A stretch of DNA of 64,000 nt from Blastococcus xanthinilyticus (GTDB taxonomy: Bacteria; Actinomycetota; Actinomycetes; Mycobacteriales; Geodermatophilaceae), in NCBI RefSeq assembly GCF_008124835.1, contig NZ_VNHW01000002.1:422841-486840 (forward strand), in the 5' to 3' direction. The notes beneath the pieces are model-generated. The model was given only the letters and a program-made list of their open reading frames with translations, was not told where the DNA came from and ran no database searches. The translations under genes and the position numbers were made by a program. How positions within the stretch are numbered: the first letter of the stretch is position 1; the number at the start of each line of letters is the position of its first letter. Positions 48,156 to 56,386 of the stretch are shown here, one piece after another.

Positions 48156-49637
48156 ATGAGCAGCCTCTCCGAGCGTCTCGCCCGCGGCACGGCGTCCACC
48201 CCCGACCAGGTCGACCACGCCCGCCGGCTGGTCGCCGACTGGCAGCTGCTGGCCGATCTGGCCTTCGCCGACCTCACCCTGTGGGTGCCGCTGGAGAGCG
48301 GCGCCTGGTGGTGCGTCGCCCAGGTCCGGCCGCTCACGGCGCCGACCAGCCGGCCGGAGGACATGGTCGGCGCGACCCTGGGCGCGGAGGACGCGCCCGC
48401 GTTCGCCACGGCCCACCGGGACGGACGCCCGTTCACCGCCGGCGAGCCGGACTGGTCGGGCAGCACCCCGCGCCGGCGGGAGGTCATCCCGGTCCGCCAC
48501 GAGGGCGTCCCCGTCGCCGTCCTCGCCAAGGACACCAACCTGGCCGTCACCCGGTCGCCGTCGACGCTCGAGCTCACCTACCTCGACATCGCCGCCGACC
48601 TCTGCCTCATGGTGTCCGACGGAACCTTCCCGCCACCGAAGCAGCAGGACGCGGAGATGAGCCCCCGGGTCGGTGACGGGCTGGTGCGGCTCGACGCGGC
48701 CGGCCGGGTGAGCTACGCCAGCCCGAATGCGCTGTCGGCCTACCGGCGGATCGGCGTCGCCGGGGACCTGGCCGGGGCGAACCTGGCGGACGTCACCTGC
48801 CGGGCCGGCAGCGACCGGGTGGCCGCGGAGGCGGCGGCGGCCGGCATCACCGCGGCGGTCGGCGGGCGCTATCCCGACCCGGTGGACGTGGAGGCCGCGA
48901 GCGCCACGCTCCTGCTGCGGGCCCTGCCGCTGCAGGCGCCCGGCGGCGAGCACGGCGCGCTGGTGCTGGTCCGCGACGTCACCGACGTGCGTCGGCGCGA
49001 CCGCGCACTGCTCACCAAGGACGCCACCATCCGGGAGATCCACCACCGGGTGAAGAACAACCTGCAGACGGTGGCCGCTCTGCTGCGGCTCCAGGCCCGC
49101 CGCATGACCGAGCCGGCCGCCCGGGCGGCGCTGGAGGAGTCGGTGCGCCGGGTCGCCTCCATCGCGGTGGTCCACGAGACCCTCGCCGGCAGCCGGGAGG
49201 ACGTCGTCGACGTGGACGACGTGCTGGACCAGGTGCTGCCGATGCTGGGCGACCTGACCTCGGTCGGGCCGGCGGCCCGCACCCGCCGGCGCGGCTCCTT
49301 CGGCGAGCTGCCGGCGGTGGCGGCGACCCCGCTGGTCCTGGCGGTCACCGAGCTGCTGCACAACGCCGCCGAGCACGCCTTCGTCGGCGGCGAGCCGGGG
49401 ACCATCGAGCTGGTCGCCGAGCGGGACGGGGACGACCTGGTCGTCCGCGTGCGGGACGACGGCCGCGGGTTGCCGCCGGGCTTCGATCCGGCCGCCAGCG
49501 ACGGGCTGGGGCTGCAGATCGTGCGCACGCTCGTGGCCAGCGAGCTCGGCGGGAGCCTCGCCATGGGGTCGCCCGCGGACCGGCCGGGCACCGAGGTGGT
49601 CCTGACCCTGCCCGGGAGCGCCCGGCCGCGGCGCTGA
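48156..49637 (+). CDS. pdtaS: PdtaS-type sensor histidine kinase
   Basis: This 493-residue cytosolic histidine kinase has an N-terminal GAF domain (about 10-150) and a PAS domain (about 165-285, VRLDAAGRVSYASPNALSAY). A HisKA_2 dimerisation domain contains EIHHRVKNNLQTVAALLRLQ (phosphoacceptor His about 296). The HATPase_c domain shows LLHNAAEHAF, RDDGRGLPPG and GLGLQIV. This layout matches mycobacterial PdtaS, which phosphorylates the ANTAR regulator PdtaR. PdtaR itself is not in the window, but a receiverless ANTAR protein is at 6.4 kb. The position beside whiB1 and the biotin carrier matches the mycobacterial order. Confidence 0.92.
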   Translation: MSSLSERLARGTASTPDQVDHARRLVADWQLLADLAFADLTLWVPLESGAWWCVAQVRPLTAPTSRPEDMVGATLGAEDAPAFATAHRDGRPFTAGEPDWSGSTPRRREVIPVRHEGVPVAVLAKDTNLAVTRSPSTLELTYLDIAADLCLMVSDGTFPPPKQQDAEMSPRVGDGLVRLDAAGRVSYASPNALSAYRRIGVAGDLAGANLADVTCRAGSDRVAAEAAAAGITAAVGGRYPDPVDVEAASATLLLRALPLQAPGGEHGALVLVRDVTDVRRRDRALLTKDATIREIHHRVKNNLQTVAALLRLQARRMTEPAARAALEESVRRVASIAVVHETLAGSREDVVDVDDVLDQVLPMLGDLTSVGPAARTRRRGSFGELPAVAATPLVLAVTELLHNAAEHAFVGGEPGTIELVAERDGDDLVVRVRDDGRGLPPGFDPAASDGLGLQIVRTLVASELGGSLAMGSPADRPGTEVVLTLPGSARPRR

Positions 49638-49662
49638 GCGCGCGGGCCGGGGGAGGAGGCGC

Positions 49663-49697
49663 CGAGGCCGGTCCGGGACGGACCCGGACCGGCCTCG
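49663..49697 (+). terminator. pdtaS terminator
   Basis: A perfect 15-bp stem CGAGGCCGGTCCGGG (49663-49677) pairs with 49683-49697, with a five-base loop, 26 bp after the stop. Confidence 0.7.
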
Positions 49698-49728
49698 TGG
49701 CGGTCAGTGCGATCGCGGTGGTGCGGTG

Positions 49729-49752
49729 GGCTGCCGGGGAACCCCGGCAGCC
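49729..49752 (-). terminator. whiB1 terminator
   Basis: A perfect 11-bp stem GGCTGCCGGGG (49729-49739) pairs with 49742-49752, separated by two bases. It lies 17 bp downstream of the whiB1 stop on the minus strand. Confidence 0.6.
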
Positions 49753-49768
49753 GTCGTGGTGCTCCTGG

Positions 49769-50020
49769 TCAGGCGGTGTGGACCCGGGTCCGAGCCTGGC
49801 GGCGCTTCAGCGCGCGCCGCTCGTCCTCGGAGAGCCCACCCCAGACGCCGGAGTCCTGACCGGAGCGCAGGGCCCAGTCCAGGCACGACGAGACCACCGG
49901 GCAGCGCTGGCACACGGCCTTCGCCTGCTCGATCTGGACCAGGGCCGGGCCGGTCGTCCCGATGGGGAAGAACAGCTCCGGATCCTCGTCCCGGCAGAGC
50001 GCGCGGTGGCGCCAGTCCAT
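49769..50020 (-). CDS. whiB1: WhiB1 transcriptional regulator
   Basis: This 83-residue WhiB protein starts MDWRHRALC. Cluster cysteines C9, C37, C40 and C46 have the same spacing as mycobacterial WhiB1, whose [4Fe-4S] cluster reacts with nitric oxide. The GVWGG turn and basic C-terminus DERRALKRRQARTR are conserved. WhiB1 binds the primary sigma factor and is essential in mycobacteria. ATG 50020 has GAGGAG upstream. The 279 bp before it up to 50299 hold no gene; a TTGACA on this strand at 50186-50191 is a candidate -35, but I see no clear TAnnnT partner. Confidence 0.95.
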   Translation of the reverse strand: MDWRHRALCRDEDPELFFPIGTTGPALVQIEQAKAVCQRCPVVSSCLDWALRSGQDSGVWGGLSEDERRALKRRQARTRVHTA

Positions 50021-50299
50021 GGCGTTGTACTCCTCGATGTCGTCTACGGTCGGTACGTCAGTCGCACAGCTCGGTCTGCCATCGCCGGGCCGACACCGGT
50101 TACCCAGCGCCATGGCGGCAGCGACTGCCTGCTTTGTTACCGGCAGGTTGCGTTCCAGCAGCGATGTTTTCACGTGCCGGACAACTGTCAAGGGAAACGC
50201 GGTCCGCGCTGACCCCCGCGTGAGCAACCTCACCACGGTCGTGCTAGGCCTGCCACTCGGCAGAGTCGGTGCCCGTGTGGCGGGCGCCGGAAACACCCG

Positions 50300-51325
50300 T
50301 CAGGCGATGACCCGCAGCGCATCGGGGACGTTCTGGATCCGGACGCCGGTGGCGGTGCCGAGATGGTCACCGTCGAGCTGCCAGCCCTGCGGCCGCACCG
50401 CGGTGACGGTGAGCTCCTGGAGGTCGTGCCACCGGTGCAGCCCGCGCCCGCGCAGGTCGGGTTCGGGGCGCATGGTCTGCCGGAGGGCGCGCAGCATGCG
50501 GGTCGTGCCGGTGCGCCCGAGGGCGAAGACGTCGAGCCCGGTGTCGAAGGAGGCCTGGGGGGTGGGGTTCACCGGCCGGGTGCCCAGGTACGTCCAGGGG
50601 CTGACGTTGGAGACCAGGCAGAGGAAGAGCCCCTCGAGGGGCGGTTCTCCCGGGACCTGGAGGGTCATGGCCGGCCGCCGGCGCTCACGGCCGAAGAGGA
50701 AGGCGCTGGTGCCCTCCCGGACGTAGAGCGCGCCGGTGGAGCGCCGGCCCTGCGCGCGGCGCGCCTCGACCCGGGCGATGACCTCGGCGTCGAAGCCGAA
50801 CCCGGCGGCGAAGACGAACCAGCGGGGGTCGGTCCAGCCGGGCCCGTCGGCGGCGGCGTCGGCGCGCGCCACCGCCTCGGCGTCGGTGGGCGCCACACCG
50901 GTGACCGCGGCGGTGCTGGTGCCGGTCGCGCTGGCGGTGCCGAGCGAGACCAGCCGGGTGCGCCCGGCGCGCAGCGAGGCGAGGAGCTCCGCGGTCGCCT
51001 CCACCGGGTCCCGCGACCGGCCCAGCGCGCGGGAGAAGACGTTGGTCGAGCCGCCCGGGACGACCGCCAGCGTGGGCACCTCCGGCCCGGGGCCGTCGGT
51101 CAGCAGGCCGTTGACCACCTCGTTCACCGTCCCGTCACCGCCCAGGGAGACCACGACGTCGATCCCCTCGGCGGTGGCCTGGGCGGCCAGCTCCCGGGCG
51201 TGGCCCCGGTGGCCGGTCTCGGCGACGTCGACCTTGAGCTCGCTGGCGAGGGCGCCGACCAGCACGTTCCGCATGTTGGCGGTCGTGGTGGTCGCCGCCG
51301 GGTTGACGACCACGAGCGCACGCAT
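50300..51325 (-). CDS. diacylglycerol/sphingosine kinase family protein
   Basis: This 341-residue lipid kinase of the DAGK catalytic family phosphorylates a lipid using ATP. The nucleotide motif GGDGT is in VVVSLGGDGTVNEVV, followed by TLAVVPGGSTNVFSRALG. The C-terminal lobe contains VFAAGFGFDAEVIARVE and VQVP-type strands ending GWQLDGDHLG. It resembles YegS/DgkB-like proteins; the lipid substrate is inferred. It is upstream of whiB1 on the same strand, in the mycobacterial order. ATG 51325 starts it. Confidence 0.9.
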   Translation of the reverse strand: MRALVVVNPAATTTTANMRNVLVGALASELKVDVAETGHRGHARELAAQATAEGIDVVVSLGGDGTVNEVVNGLLTDGPGPEVPTLAVVPGGSTNVFSRALGRSRDPVEATAELLASLRAGRTRLVSLGTASATGTSTAAVTGVAPTDAEAVARADAAADGPGWTDPRWFVFAAGFGFDAEVIARVEARRAQGRRSTGALYVREGTSAFLFGRERRRPAMTLQVPGEPPLEGLFLCLVSNVSPWTYLGTRPVNPTPQASFDTGLDVFALGRTGTTRMLRALRQTMRPEPDLRGRGLHRWHDLQELTVTAVRPQGWQLDGDHLGTATGVRIQNVPDALRVIA

Positions 51326-51417
51326 GCCGCCAGGCTATCCAGCGCGGCCGCGGGTGCACGCGAGGTCGCGGGTCCGGTGTGGGCGGGGGATGCTGCTCCG
51401 CCGCGTAATCTCGGGGC

Positions 51418-51900
51418 GTGACCGAGGACCGGAGTACGCCGTCGCGGCCGCCGCGCGGGCTCGCCGACCGGCTGTTCGGCCCGACCGCGGCGCAGCCGGC
51501 GCCCCGCCCGGCGCGGCCGCACGGCGAGGCGCCCCCGTCCCTCCGGCGGGCCGCGCTGGCCGTCGGCGTCGAGTCCGCCGCGTTCACCCTCGGCGTGCTG
51601 GTCCTGCTCTACCTGACGCTCACCGGCAGCCCGGAGAGCGTTCCTCGGGCAGTGGCGGAGGTGGTCCTCGCCGCCCTCGCGGCGGGGGTGCTCGGCGCCG
51701 GAGCCGCGGGGCTGTGGCGGGTGGCCGGCTGGGCGCGGGGTCCGGTGATCGCCCTGCAGCTGTTCCTCGGCCTCACCGGGTTCACCCTGGCCTTCCCCGC
51801 CCAGCTGCCGCTGATCGGGCTGCCGATCCTCGCGCTGGTGGGCACGGTGCTCTACCTCCTGGCCACGCCGGAGTCACGGCTGGCCTACGCCGACCACTGA
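51418..51900 (+). CDS. hypothetical four-helix membrane protein
   Basis: This 160-residue protein has an N-terminal Pro/Arg-rich cytosolic segment of about 42 residues. Four transmembrane helices follow (LGVLVLLYLTLTG, VVLAALAAGVLGAGAAGLW, IALQLFLGLTGFTLAF, LIGLPILALVGTVLYLL) with a short acidic end. It resembles the small membrane protein next to the diacylglycerol kinase-like gene in mycobacteria. No function is known. The GTG start at 51418 is divergent from that kinase gene. Confidence 0.75.
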   Translation: MTEDRSTPSRPPRGLADRLFGPTAAQPAPRPARPHGEAPPSLRRAALAVGVESAAFTLGVLVLLYLTLTGSPESVPRAVAEVVLAALAAGVLGAGAAGLWRVAGWARGPVIALQLFLGLTGFTLAFPAQLPLIGLPILALVGTVLYLLATPESRLAYADH

Positions 51901-51941
51901 GGCCGGCCGTCGGGGCCCGGGCGGCAGGGTCGGGGCCTGCC

Positions 51942-52724
51942 TCAGACCAGGTCGATGACGTCGGCGATCGAGTCGCAGACGCGGCTGGGCCGGAACGGGA
52001 ACCGGCTGACCTCCGAGGCGCTGGTCGACCCGGTGAGCACCAGCACCGTCTCGAGCCCCGCCTCGATCCCCGCGACGACGTCGGTGTCCATCCGGTCGCC
52101 GATCATGGTCGTGGACTCCGAGTGGGCCTCGATCCGGTTCATCGCGCTGCGGAACATCATCGGGTTCGGCTTGCCGACGAAGTAGGGCTTCGCGCCCGTG
52201 GCCGCGGTGATCATCGCCGCGACCGACCCGGTGGCGGGCAGCGGCCCCTCGGGGGAGGGGCCGGTGACGTCGGGGTTGGTGGCGATGAACCGGGCGCCCT
52301 TGCCGACCAGCCGGATGGCCCGGGTGATGGCCTCGAACGAGTACGTGCGGGTCTCCCCGAGGACGACGTAGTCCGGGTCGGTGTCGGTGAGGGTGTAGCC
52401 GGCCTCGTACAGGGCGGTGGTCAGCCCCGCTTCGCCGATGACGTACGCCGATCCGCCGGGCAGCTGGGAGGTGAGGAAGTCCGCCGTGGCGAGCGCGGAG
52501 GTGAAGATGGCCTCCTCGGGCACCTGCAGGCCGCCGCGGGCCAGGCGCGCGGCGAGGTCGCGCGGGGTGAAGATCGAATTGTTCGTGAGGACGAGGAAGC
52601 GGCGGCGCCGCTCCACGAGCCGGTCCAGGAACTCCTTGGCGCCGGGCAGGGCGTTGCCCTCGTGCACCAGGACGCCGTCCATGTCGGTCAGCCAGCACTC
52701 GGTGGCAGCACGCTCGGTGGTCAC
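51942..52724 (-). CDS. HAD-IIA family phosphatase (NagD-like)
   Basis: This 260-residue haloacid dehalogenase superfamily hydrolase has the nucleophile motif D14-M-D16-G. Motif II is LVLTNNS, the cap is type IIA, and the later motifs are KPNPMMF and MIGDRMDTDV. NagD-like members dephosphorylate nucleoside monophosphates or small sugar phosphates. The exact substrate is not known. The start is GTG 52724. It lies downstream of the acetyltransferase at 52762 on the same strand. Confidence 0.9.
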   Translation of the reverse strand: MTTERAATECWLTDMDGVLVHEGNALPGAKEFLDRLVERRRRFLVLTNNSIFTPRDLAARLARGGLQVPEEAIFTSALATADFLTSQLPGGSAYVIGEAGLTTALYEAGYTLTDTDPDYVVLGETRTYSFEAITRAIRLVGKGARFIATNPDVTGPSPEGPLPATGSVAAMITAATGAKPYFVGKPNPMMFRSAMNRIEAHSESTTMIGDRMDTDVVAGIEAGLETVLVLTGSTSASEVSRFPFRPSRVCDSIADVIDLV

Positions 52725-52761
52725 GACGCCACGCTAGTGCCCGGAGCGGCGCGCGGGCCGG

Positions 52762-53235
52762 TCAGCCCGCGGCGAAGCCGGTCAGCGCGTCGTCGGTGAG
52801 CCGGAAGACCGTCCACTCGTCCATGGGGACGGCGCCGGCCGCGCGGTAGAACTCGATCGACGGCGTGTTCCAGTCGAGCACCGACCACTCCAGCCGGGAG
52901 TAGCCCCGCTCCACGCAGACCTGCGCCAGCGTGCGCAGCAGCTCCCGGCCCAGACCGGTGCCGCGGTGCTGCGGCTGGACGTAGAGGTCCTCGAGGTAGA
53001 TGCCGTGCGTGCCGCGCCAGGTGGAGAAGTTGAGGAACCACAGGGCGACGCCGACCACCTGGCCGTCGCGCTCGGCGACGTGGCCGAACAGCGCGGGGGA
53101 GTCGCCGAACAGGCAGCCGGCGAGCTGGTCCTCGGTGAGCCGCACCTCGTGCAGGGCCTGCTCGTAGTCGGCGAGCTCGCGGACGAGCCCGACGACGGCG
53201 GGGACGTCCGCGGGGCGGACCGGGCGGACGCTCAG
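52762..53235 (-). CDS. GNAT family N-acetyltransferase, CTG start in CTGA overlap
   Basis: This 157-residue GNAT protein is of the diamine/spermidine acetyltransferase-like group. The motifs are SVRPVRPADVPAVVGLVREL, WRGTHGIYLEDLYVQPQHRG with the loop TGLGRELL, and LEWSVLDWNTPSIEFYRAAGA. The domain begins exactly at SVRP with no ATG or GTG in frame nearby: the frame upstream runs through pssA without a usable start. The only candidate at the domain edge is a CTG at 53235 that overlaps the pssA stop (CTGA), giving a coupled start. The next in-frame GTG would remove the first strand and helix. Confidence 0.78.
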   Translation of the reverse strand: MSVRPVRPADVPAVVGLVRELADYEQALHEVRLTEDQLAGCLFGDSPALFGHVAERDGQVVGVALWFLNFSTWRGTHGIYLEDLYVQPQHRGTGLGRELLRTLAQVCVERGYSRLEWSVLDWNTPSIEFYRAAGAVPMDEWTVFRLTDDALTGFAAG

Positions 53236-54059
53236 GAGAGCACCTCCCTGAGCCGGGCGGGCACGAGCCGGCCCAGCGGGGCGAACACCGGCACGAGGAC
53301 CGGTGCGAGCAGGTAGCCGTAGGCGAGGACGCAGCCGGTCACGACGGGGATGATCGCGAAGCCGACGACCAGCAGGATCGCCGCCGCCACGAGGCCGTAG
53401 GGGCGGCCGCTCTTCGGGCTGACCAGCGACCGGAACGACCGGAAGCGGACGTTCGTCACCATCAGCACCGCCGGCAGTGCCACCACCAGCAGCACCCAGA
53501 GCCGGTCCCGGCCCTCCATGTGGTCGCCGAAGGCGAACACCGAGGCCAGGACGACGCCGGCCGCGCCCGGGCTCGGCATGCCGATGAAGTACCGCTTGTC
53601 CGCCGTGGGGTCGATCGTGGTGTTGAAGCGGGCGAGCCGGATCGCCGCGCAGGCCACCCAGAGGAAGCAGACCACCCAGCCGAGGGGATCCCACTCGTCG
53701 CGCCCCTCGGAGAAGAGCGTGAACGCCAGCAGCGCCGGGGCCAGGCCGAAGGAGACGAGGTCGGCCAGCGAGTCGAACTGCAGCCCGAACGGGGTCACCG
53801 CACCGACCAGTCGGGCGACGGCGCCGTCGGTGATGTCGAAGAGCACCGACAGCCCGATCAGCACGGCGGCGAGGGTGTACTGCCCGCGGATCGACACCAG
53901 GATCGCGGCGAAGCCGCAGAGCATGTTGGCCAGGGTGAACAGGCTGGGCAGCGTCGCCAGGGCGCGGCGGCGGCTGCCCCGCACCGATCCGCGGACGAAC
54001 TCGACGGTGGCCGTGCGGCGGGTCTGGGGTGGGCGCTGGCCGGACGCGGAGCTGGGCAT
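53232..54059 (-). CDS. pssA: CDP-diacylglycerol-serine O-phosphatidyltransferase
   Basis: This 275-residue CDP-alcohol phosphatidyltransferase makes phosphatidylserine. The signature D-x2-D-G-x2-A-R-x8-G-x3-D-x3-D is visible from DITDGAVARLVGAVTPFG through QFDSLADLVSFG. About eight membrane helices follow (VLLVVALPAVLMVTNV and others). The N-terminal cytosolic region is Arg-rich. ATG 54059 is used. It follows psd by 8 bp on the same strand, so PS synthesis and decarboxylation are co-expressed. Confidence 0.93.
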   Translation of the reverse strand: MPSSASGQRPPQTRRTATVEFVRGSVRGSRRRALATLPSLFTLANMLCGFAAILVSIRGQYTLAAVLIGLSVLFDITDGAVARLVGAVTPFGLQFDSLADLVSFGLAPALLAFTLFSEGRDEWDPLGWVVCFLWVACAAIRLARFNTTIDPTADKRYFIGMPSPGAAGVVLASVFAFGDHMEGRDRLWVLLVVALPAVLMVTNVRFRSFRSLVSPKSGRPYGLVAAAILLVVGFAIIPVVTGCVLAYGYLLAPVLVPVFAPLGRLVPARLREVLS

Positions 54060-54067
54060 GCCGCGCC

Positions 54068-54745
54068 TCAGCCGGCCGCGGGCCAGCGGGCGATGACGGT
54101 CTCGCCGCCCCGCACGCGCTGGCCCTTGGTCACGGTGATGGTGCACTCGGGCGGCACGAAGACGTCCATGCGCGAGCCGAACTTCATCAGTCCCATCCGT
54201 TCCCCGGTGGCCAGCGACTGGCCCGGGCCGGTGCGGGTGACGATCCGGCGGGCCAGCACCCCGACGATCTGGCGGAACACGACGGTGCGCGGCGCGGGGC
54301 CGGTGGTGTCGTGCAGCCGGATCTCGCTGCGCTCGTTCCGGTGCGCCGACTCCTTGCGGTAGGCCGCGAGGAAGCTGCCCTTGCGGTAGGAGCTCTCCAC
54401 GACCTCCCCGCGGTACGGGGCCCGGTTGACGTGCACGTCCACCACGGACAGGAAGACGCTCACCTGCTGCCAGTCGCCGTCCGGGGCGACGCCGGGCTGC
54501 GGCTCGCCGGCGACCATGACCACGCCGTCGGCGGGGGAGAGGACGTCGTCGGGGCCGGGCGGGGTGCTGTCGCACTGCCGGTCGGGGTCGCGGAAGAACA
54601 GCGCCATGTATGCGGACAGGGCCAGCAGGGGCCAGGCGGCCAGGCGTGGCCAACGGCGGCCGGTGGCCCGGGCTCCCGCGGCGAGCAGGGCGGCCGGAGC
54701 CAGCGGTCCGGTGACGAAGGGCCAGCCGGCGGGGTCGATGCGCAT
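54068..54745 (-). CDS. psd: phosphatidylserine decarboxylase proenzyme
   Basis: This 225-residue PSD of the short, archaeal/actinobacterial-type family converts PS to phosphatidylethanolamine. A pyruvoyl group forms by self-cleavage at the serine in LMKFGSRMDVF, where others have LGST. The conserved VLSPADGVV, SVFLSVVDVHVNRAP and CTITVTKGQRVRGGETV support the family. The N-terminal hydrophobic segments (LAAWPLLALSAYMALFF) anchor it in the membrane. ATG 54745 is the start. Confidence 0.93.
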   Translation of the reverse strand: MRIDPAGWPFVTGPLAPAALLAAGARATGRRWPRLAAWPLLALSAYMALFFRDPDRQCDSTPPGPDDVLSPADGVVMVAGEPQPGVAPDGDWQQVSVFLSVVDVHVNRAPYRGEVVESSYRKGSFLAAYRKESAHRNERSEIRLHDTTGPAPRTVVFRQIVGVLARRIVTRTGPGQSLATGERMGLMKFGSRMDVFVPPECTITVTKGQRVRGGETVIARWPAAG

Positions 54746-54829
54746 CGTCCTCAGACGGTACCGGGAGGGTGGTCGCCGTTCCCGGGTGTGGCGGGCGTGG
54801 CGGCTCCAGACCGTCGGCCGCTCCGGACA

Positions 54830-54870
54830 CGACGATGCCGGGCCACCCGTGGGGTGGCCCGGCATCGTCG
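54830..54870 (-). terminator. sodN terminator
   Basis: A perfect 19-bp stem (CGACGATGCCGGGCCACCC at 54830-54848, complement at 54852-54870) with a three-base loop lies between the sodN stop and the psd start. Confidence 0.75.
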
Positions 54871-54882
54871 CGAGGACCTCGC

Positions 54883-55287
54883 TCAGGCGGCTGCCTTGGT
54901 CTCCCAGAAGATCTTGTCGATCTCGGCGATGTAGTCGAGCAGCTTCTGGCCCTCGGCGGGGTCCATGCTGCCCTTGCCGCCGGCCGCGCCGGCCTGCTTG
55001 GTGGCCTTGTTGAACAGCTCGTGCAGGTGCGGGTACTTCTCGAAGTGCGGGGGCTTGAAGTAGTCGGTCCACAGCACCCACAGGTGGTGCTTGACCAGGT
55101 CGGCCCGGGCCTCCTTGATCAGGACGGCGCGCATCTTGAAGACCTCGTCGTCACTGGCCTGGTACTTCTCCTGGATGGCCTTGACCGACTCGGCCTCGAT
55201 GCGGGCCTGGGCCGGGTCGTACACGCCGCAGGGGAGGTCGCAGTGCGCGGTGGCCTCCACGGCGGAGAACATGCGGAACAGACGCAT
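54883..55287 (-). CDS. sodN: nickel superoxide dismutase
   Basis: This 134-residue Ni-SOD has a 14-residue propeptide (MRLFRMFSAVEATA), then the nickel hook H15-C-D-L-P-C-G-V-Y that becomes the N-terminus of the mature enzyme after cleavage. It has the all-helical body and the WTDYFKPPHFEKYP segment of the family. It detoxifies superoxide in the cytoplasm. It is divergent from the sodX protease gene, which processes it; the 49 bp between them probably hold both promoters. A strong hairpin follows. Confidence 0.96.
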   Translation of the reverse strand: MRLFRMFSAVEATAHCDLPCGVYDPAQARIEAESVKAIQEKYQASDDEVFKMRAVLIKEARADLVKHHLWVLWTDYFKPPHFEKYPHLHELFNKATKQAGAAGGKGSMDPAEGQKLLDYIAEIDKIFWETKAAA

Positions 55288-55336
55288 GGGATGCCTCCGA
55301 TGTCGTGGGGTGGTGTCGTCTGCGACCCTACTCGCG

Positions 55337-55726
55337 GTGATCGACGGCGACAGCGTGGACGAACGCGCATCCGGCCCGGTGGGGGCGTTGCCGCGCGCCT
55401 GGGTGCAGGTCCGGGTGACCGGCCCCTCCATGTCGCCGACCGTGCGGCCCGGGGACCGGCTGCTGGTCCGCCGGGTGCCAACGGGCACGGCGGCACCCGG
55501 TGAGGTCGTCGTCGCCCGCTTCCCCCGCCGGCCCGAGCTGCTGGTGGTCAAGCGGGTGCGCCACGCGGTTCCGGAGGGCCACTGGGTGGAGGGCGACAAC
55601 CCATTCGGCTCCGACGACAGCCGCGCGTTCGGCCCCGCCGTCGTCGTGGGCCGGGTGGTCGGCCGGCTGTGGCCGCGCCCGGGGCGGCTGCCCGCCCCGC
55701 CCCCGCCGGACCTGCTCGCGGAGTAG
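55337..55726 (+). CDS. sodX: Ni-SOD maturation protease SodX (S26-like)
   Basis: This 129-residue signal-peptidase-like protease has nucleophile Ser31 in TGPSMSPTVRPGD and general base Lys72 in ELLVVKRV. A GDNPFGSDDSR segment corresponds to the S26 box. Unlike leader peptidase it has no N-terminal transmembrane helix, consistent with cytosolic removal of the SodN propeptide. The start is GTG 55337. It is divergent from sodN, the usual arrangement for this maturation pair. Confidence 0.93.
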   Translation: MIDGDSVDERASGPVGALPRAWVQVRVTGPSMSPTVRPGDRLLVRRVPTGTAAPGEVVVARFPRRPELLVVKRVRHAVPEGHWVEGDNPFGSDDSRAFGPAVVVGRVVGRLWPRPGRLPAPPPPDLLAE

Positions 55727-55730
55727 CGGC

Positions 55731-56333
55731 TCAGGCGCCGTCCAGCTCCGCGTAGCGGGTGGCGCACGCGGCCATGGTGGGCAGCAGCCCCTGCTCGCGC
55801 GCCTCCATGAGCGAGGGGGCCGTCCGGTCCTTCGCCGACAGCTCGAGCTCGACGTCCGCGGGCCAGGGGAGGTCGAGCTCGGGGTCCAGCGGGTGGACGC
55901 CGAACTCCCGCGCCGGGTCGTAGCCGGAGGAGACCAGGTAGGTCACCGAGCTGGCGTCGGCGAGCGAGACGAAGGCGTGCCCGAGGCCCTCGGCCAGGTA
56001 GACCGCGCGCGGCTGCGCGCTGTCGAGCAGCACCGCCTCGTGGGTCCCGAACGTCGGCGAGCCGACCCGCACGTCGACGACGACGTCGAGCACCCGGCCG
56101 GCCGGGCAGTACACGTACTTGGCCTGCCCCGGGGGCACCAGCGCGAAGTGCACGCCGCGCAGCACGCCCCGGGCGGAGACGCTGTGGTTGGCCTGCGCGA
56201 GCGGGAGAGCGTGTCCCACACCCTGGGACAGCACGTCGGCGCGGTACCACTCGGTGAAACGCCCCCGCGTGTCGCCGTGCGGCACCAGGTCGAGCACGTA
56301 GCTGTCGGGCACGGCGAGTTCACGGATCTCCAC
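55731..56333 (-). CDS. rmlC: dTDP-4-dehydrorhamnose 3,5-epimerase
   Basis: This 200-residue cupin epimerase converts dTDP-4-keto-6-deoxyglucose to the rhamnose precursor. Catalytic-site motifs are QANHSVSARGVLRGVHF (active-site His) and GLGHAFVSLAD. GRFTEWYRAD is the N-terminal pattern. The length is typical. No other rml genes are in the window. ATG or GTG near 56333 starts it, divergent from malic enzyme with 53 bp between, likely carrying both promoters. Confidence 0.92.
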   Translation of the reverse strand: MEIRELAVPDSYVLDLVPHGDTRGRFTEWYRADVLSQGVGHALPLAQANHSVSARGVLRGVHFALVPPGQAKYVYCPAGRVLDVVVDVRVGSPTFGTHEAVLLDSAQPRAVYLAEGLGHAFVSLADASSVTYLVSSGYDPAREFGVHPLDPELDLPWPADVELELSAKDRTAPSLMEAREQGLLPTMAACATRYAELDGA

Positions 56334-56386
56334 GTGCTGACCGTAGCGACAACGGGCCCCCGACCCCCGGTTACGCTGCTGTGCCC

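Noticed and set aside
50150..50200. CRP-type or strong -10 site before whiB1
   Set aside because: TTGACA is present on the minus strand, but no TAnnnT at 16-19 bp and no TGTGA-N6-TCACA dyad.
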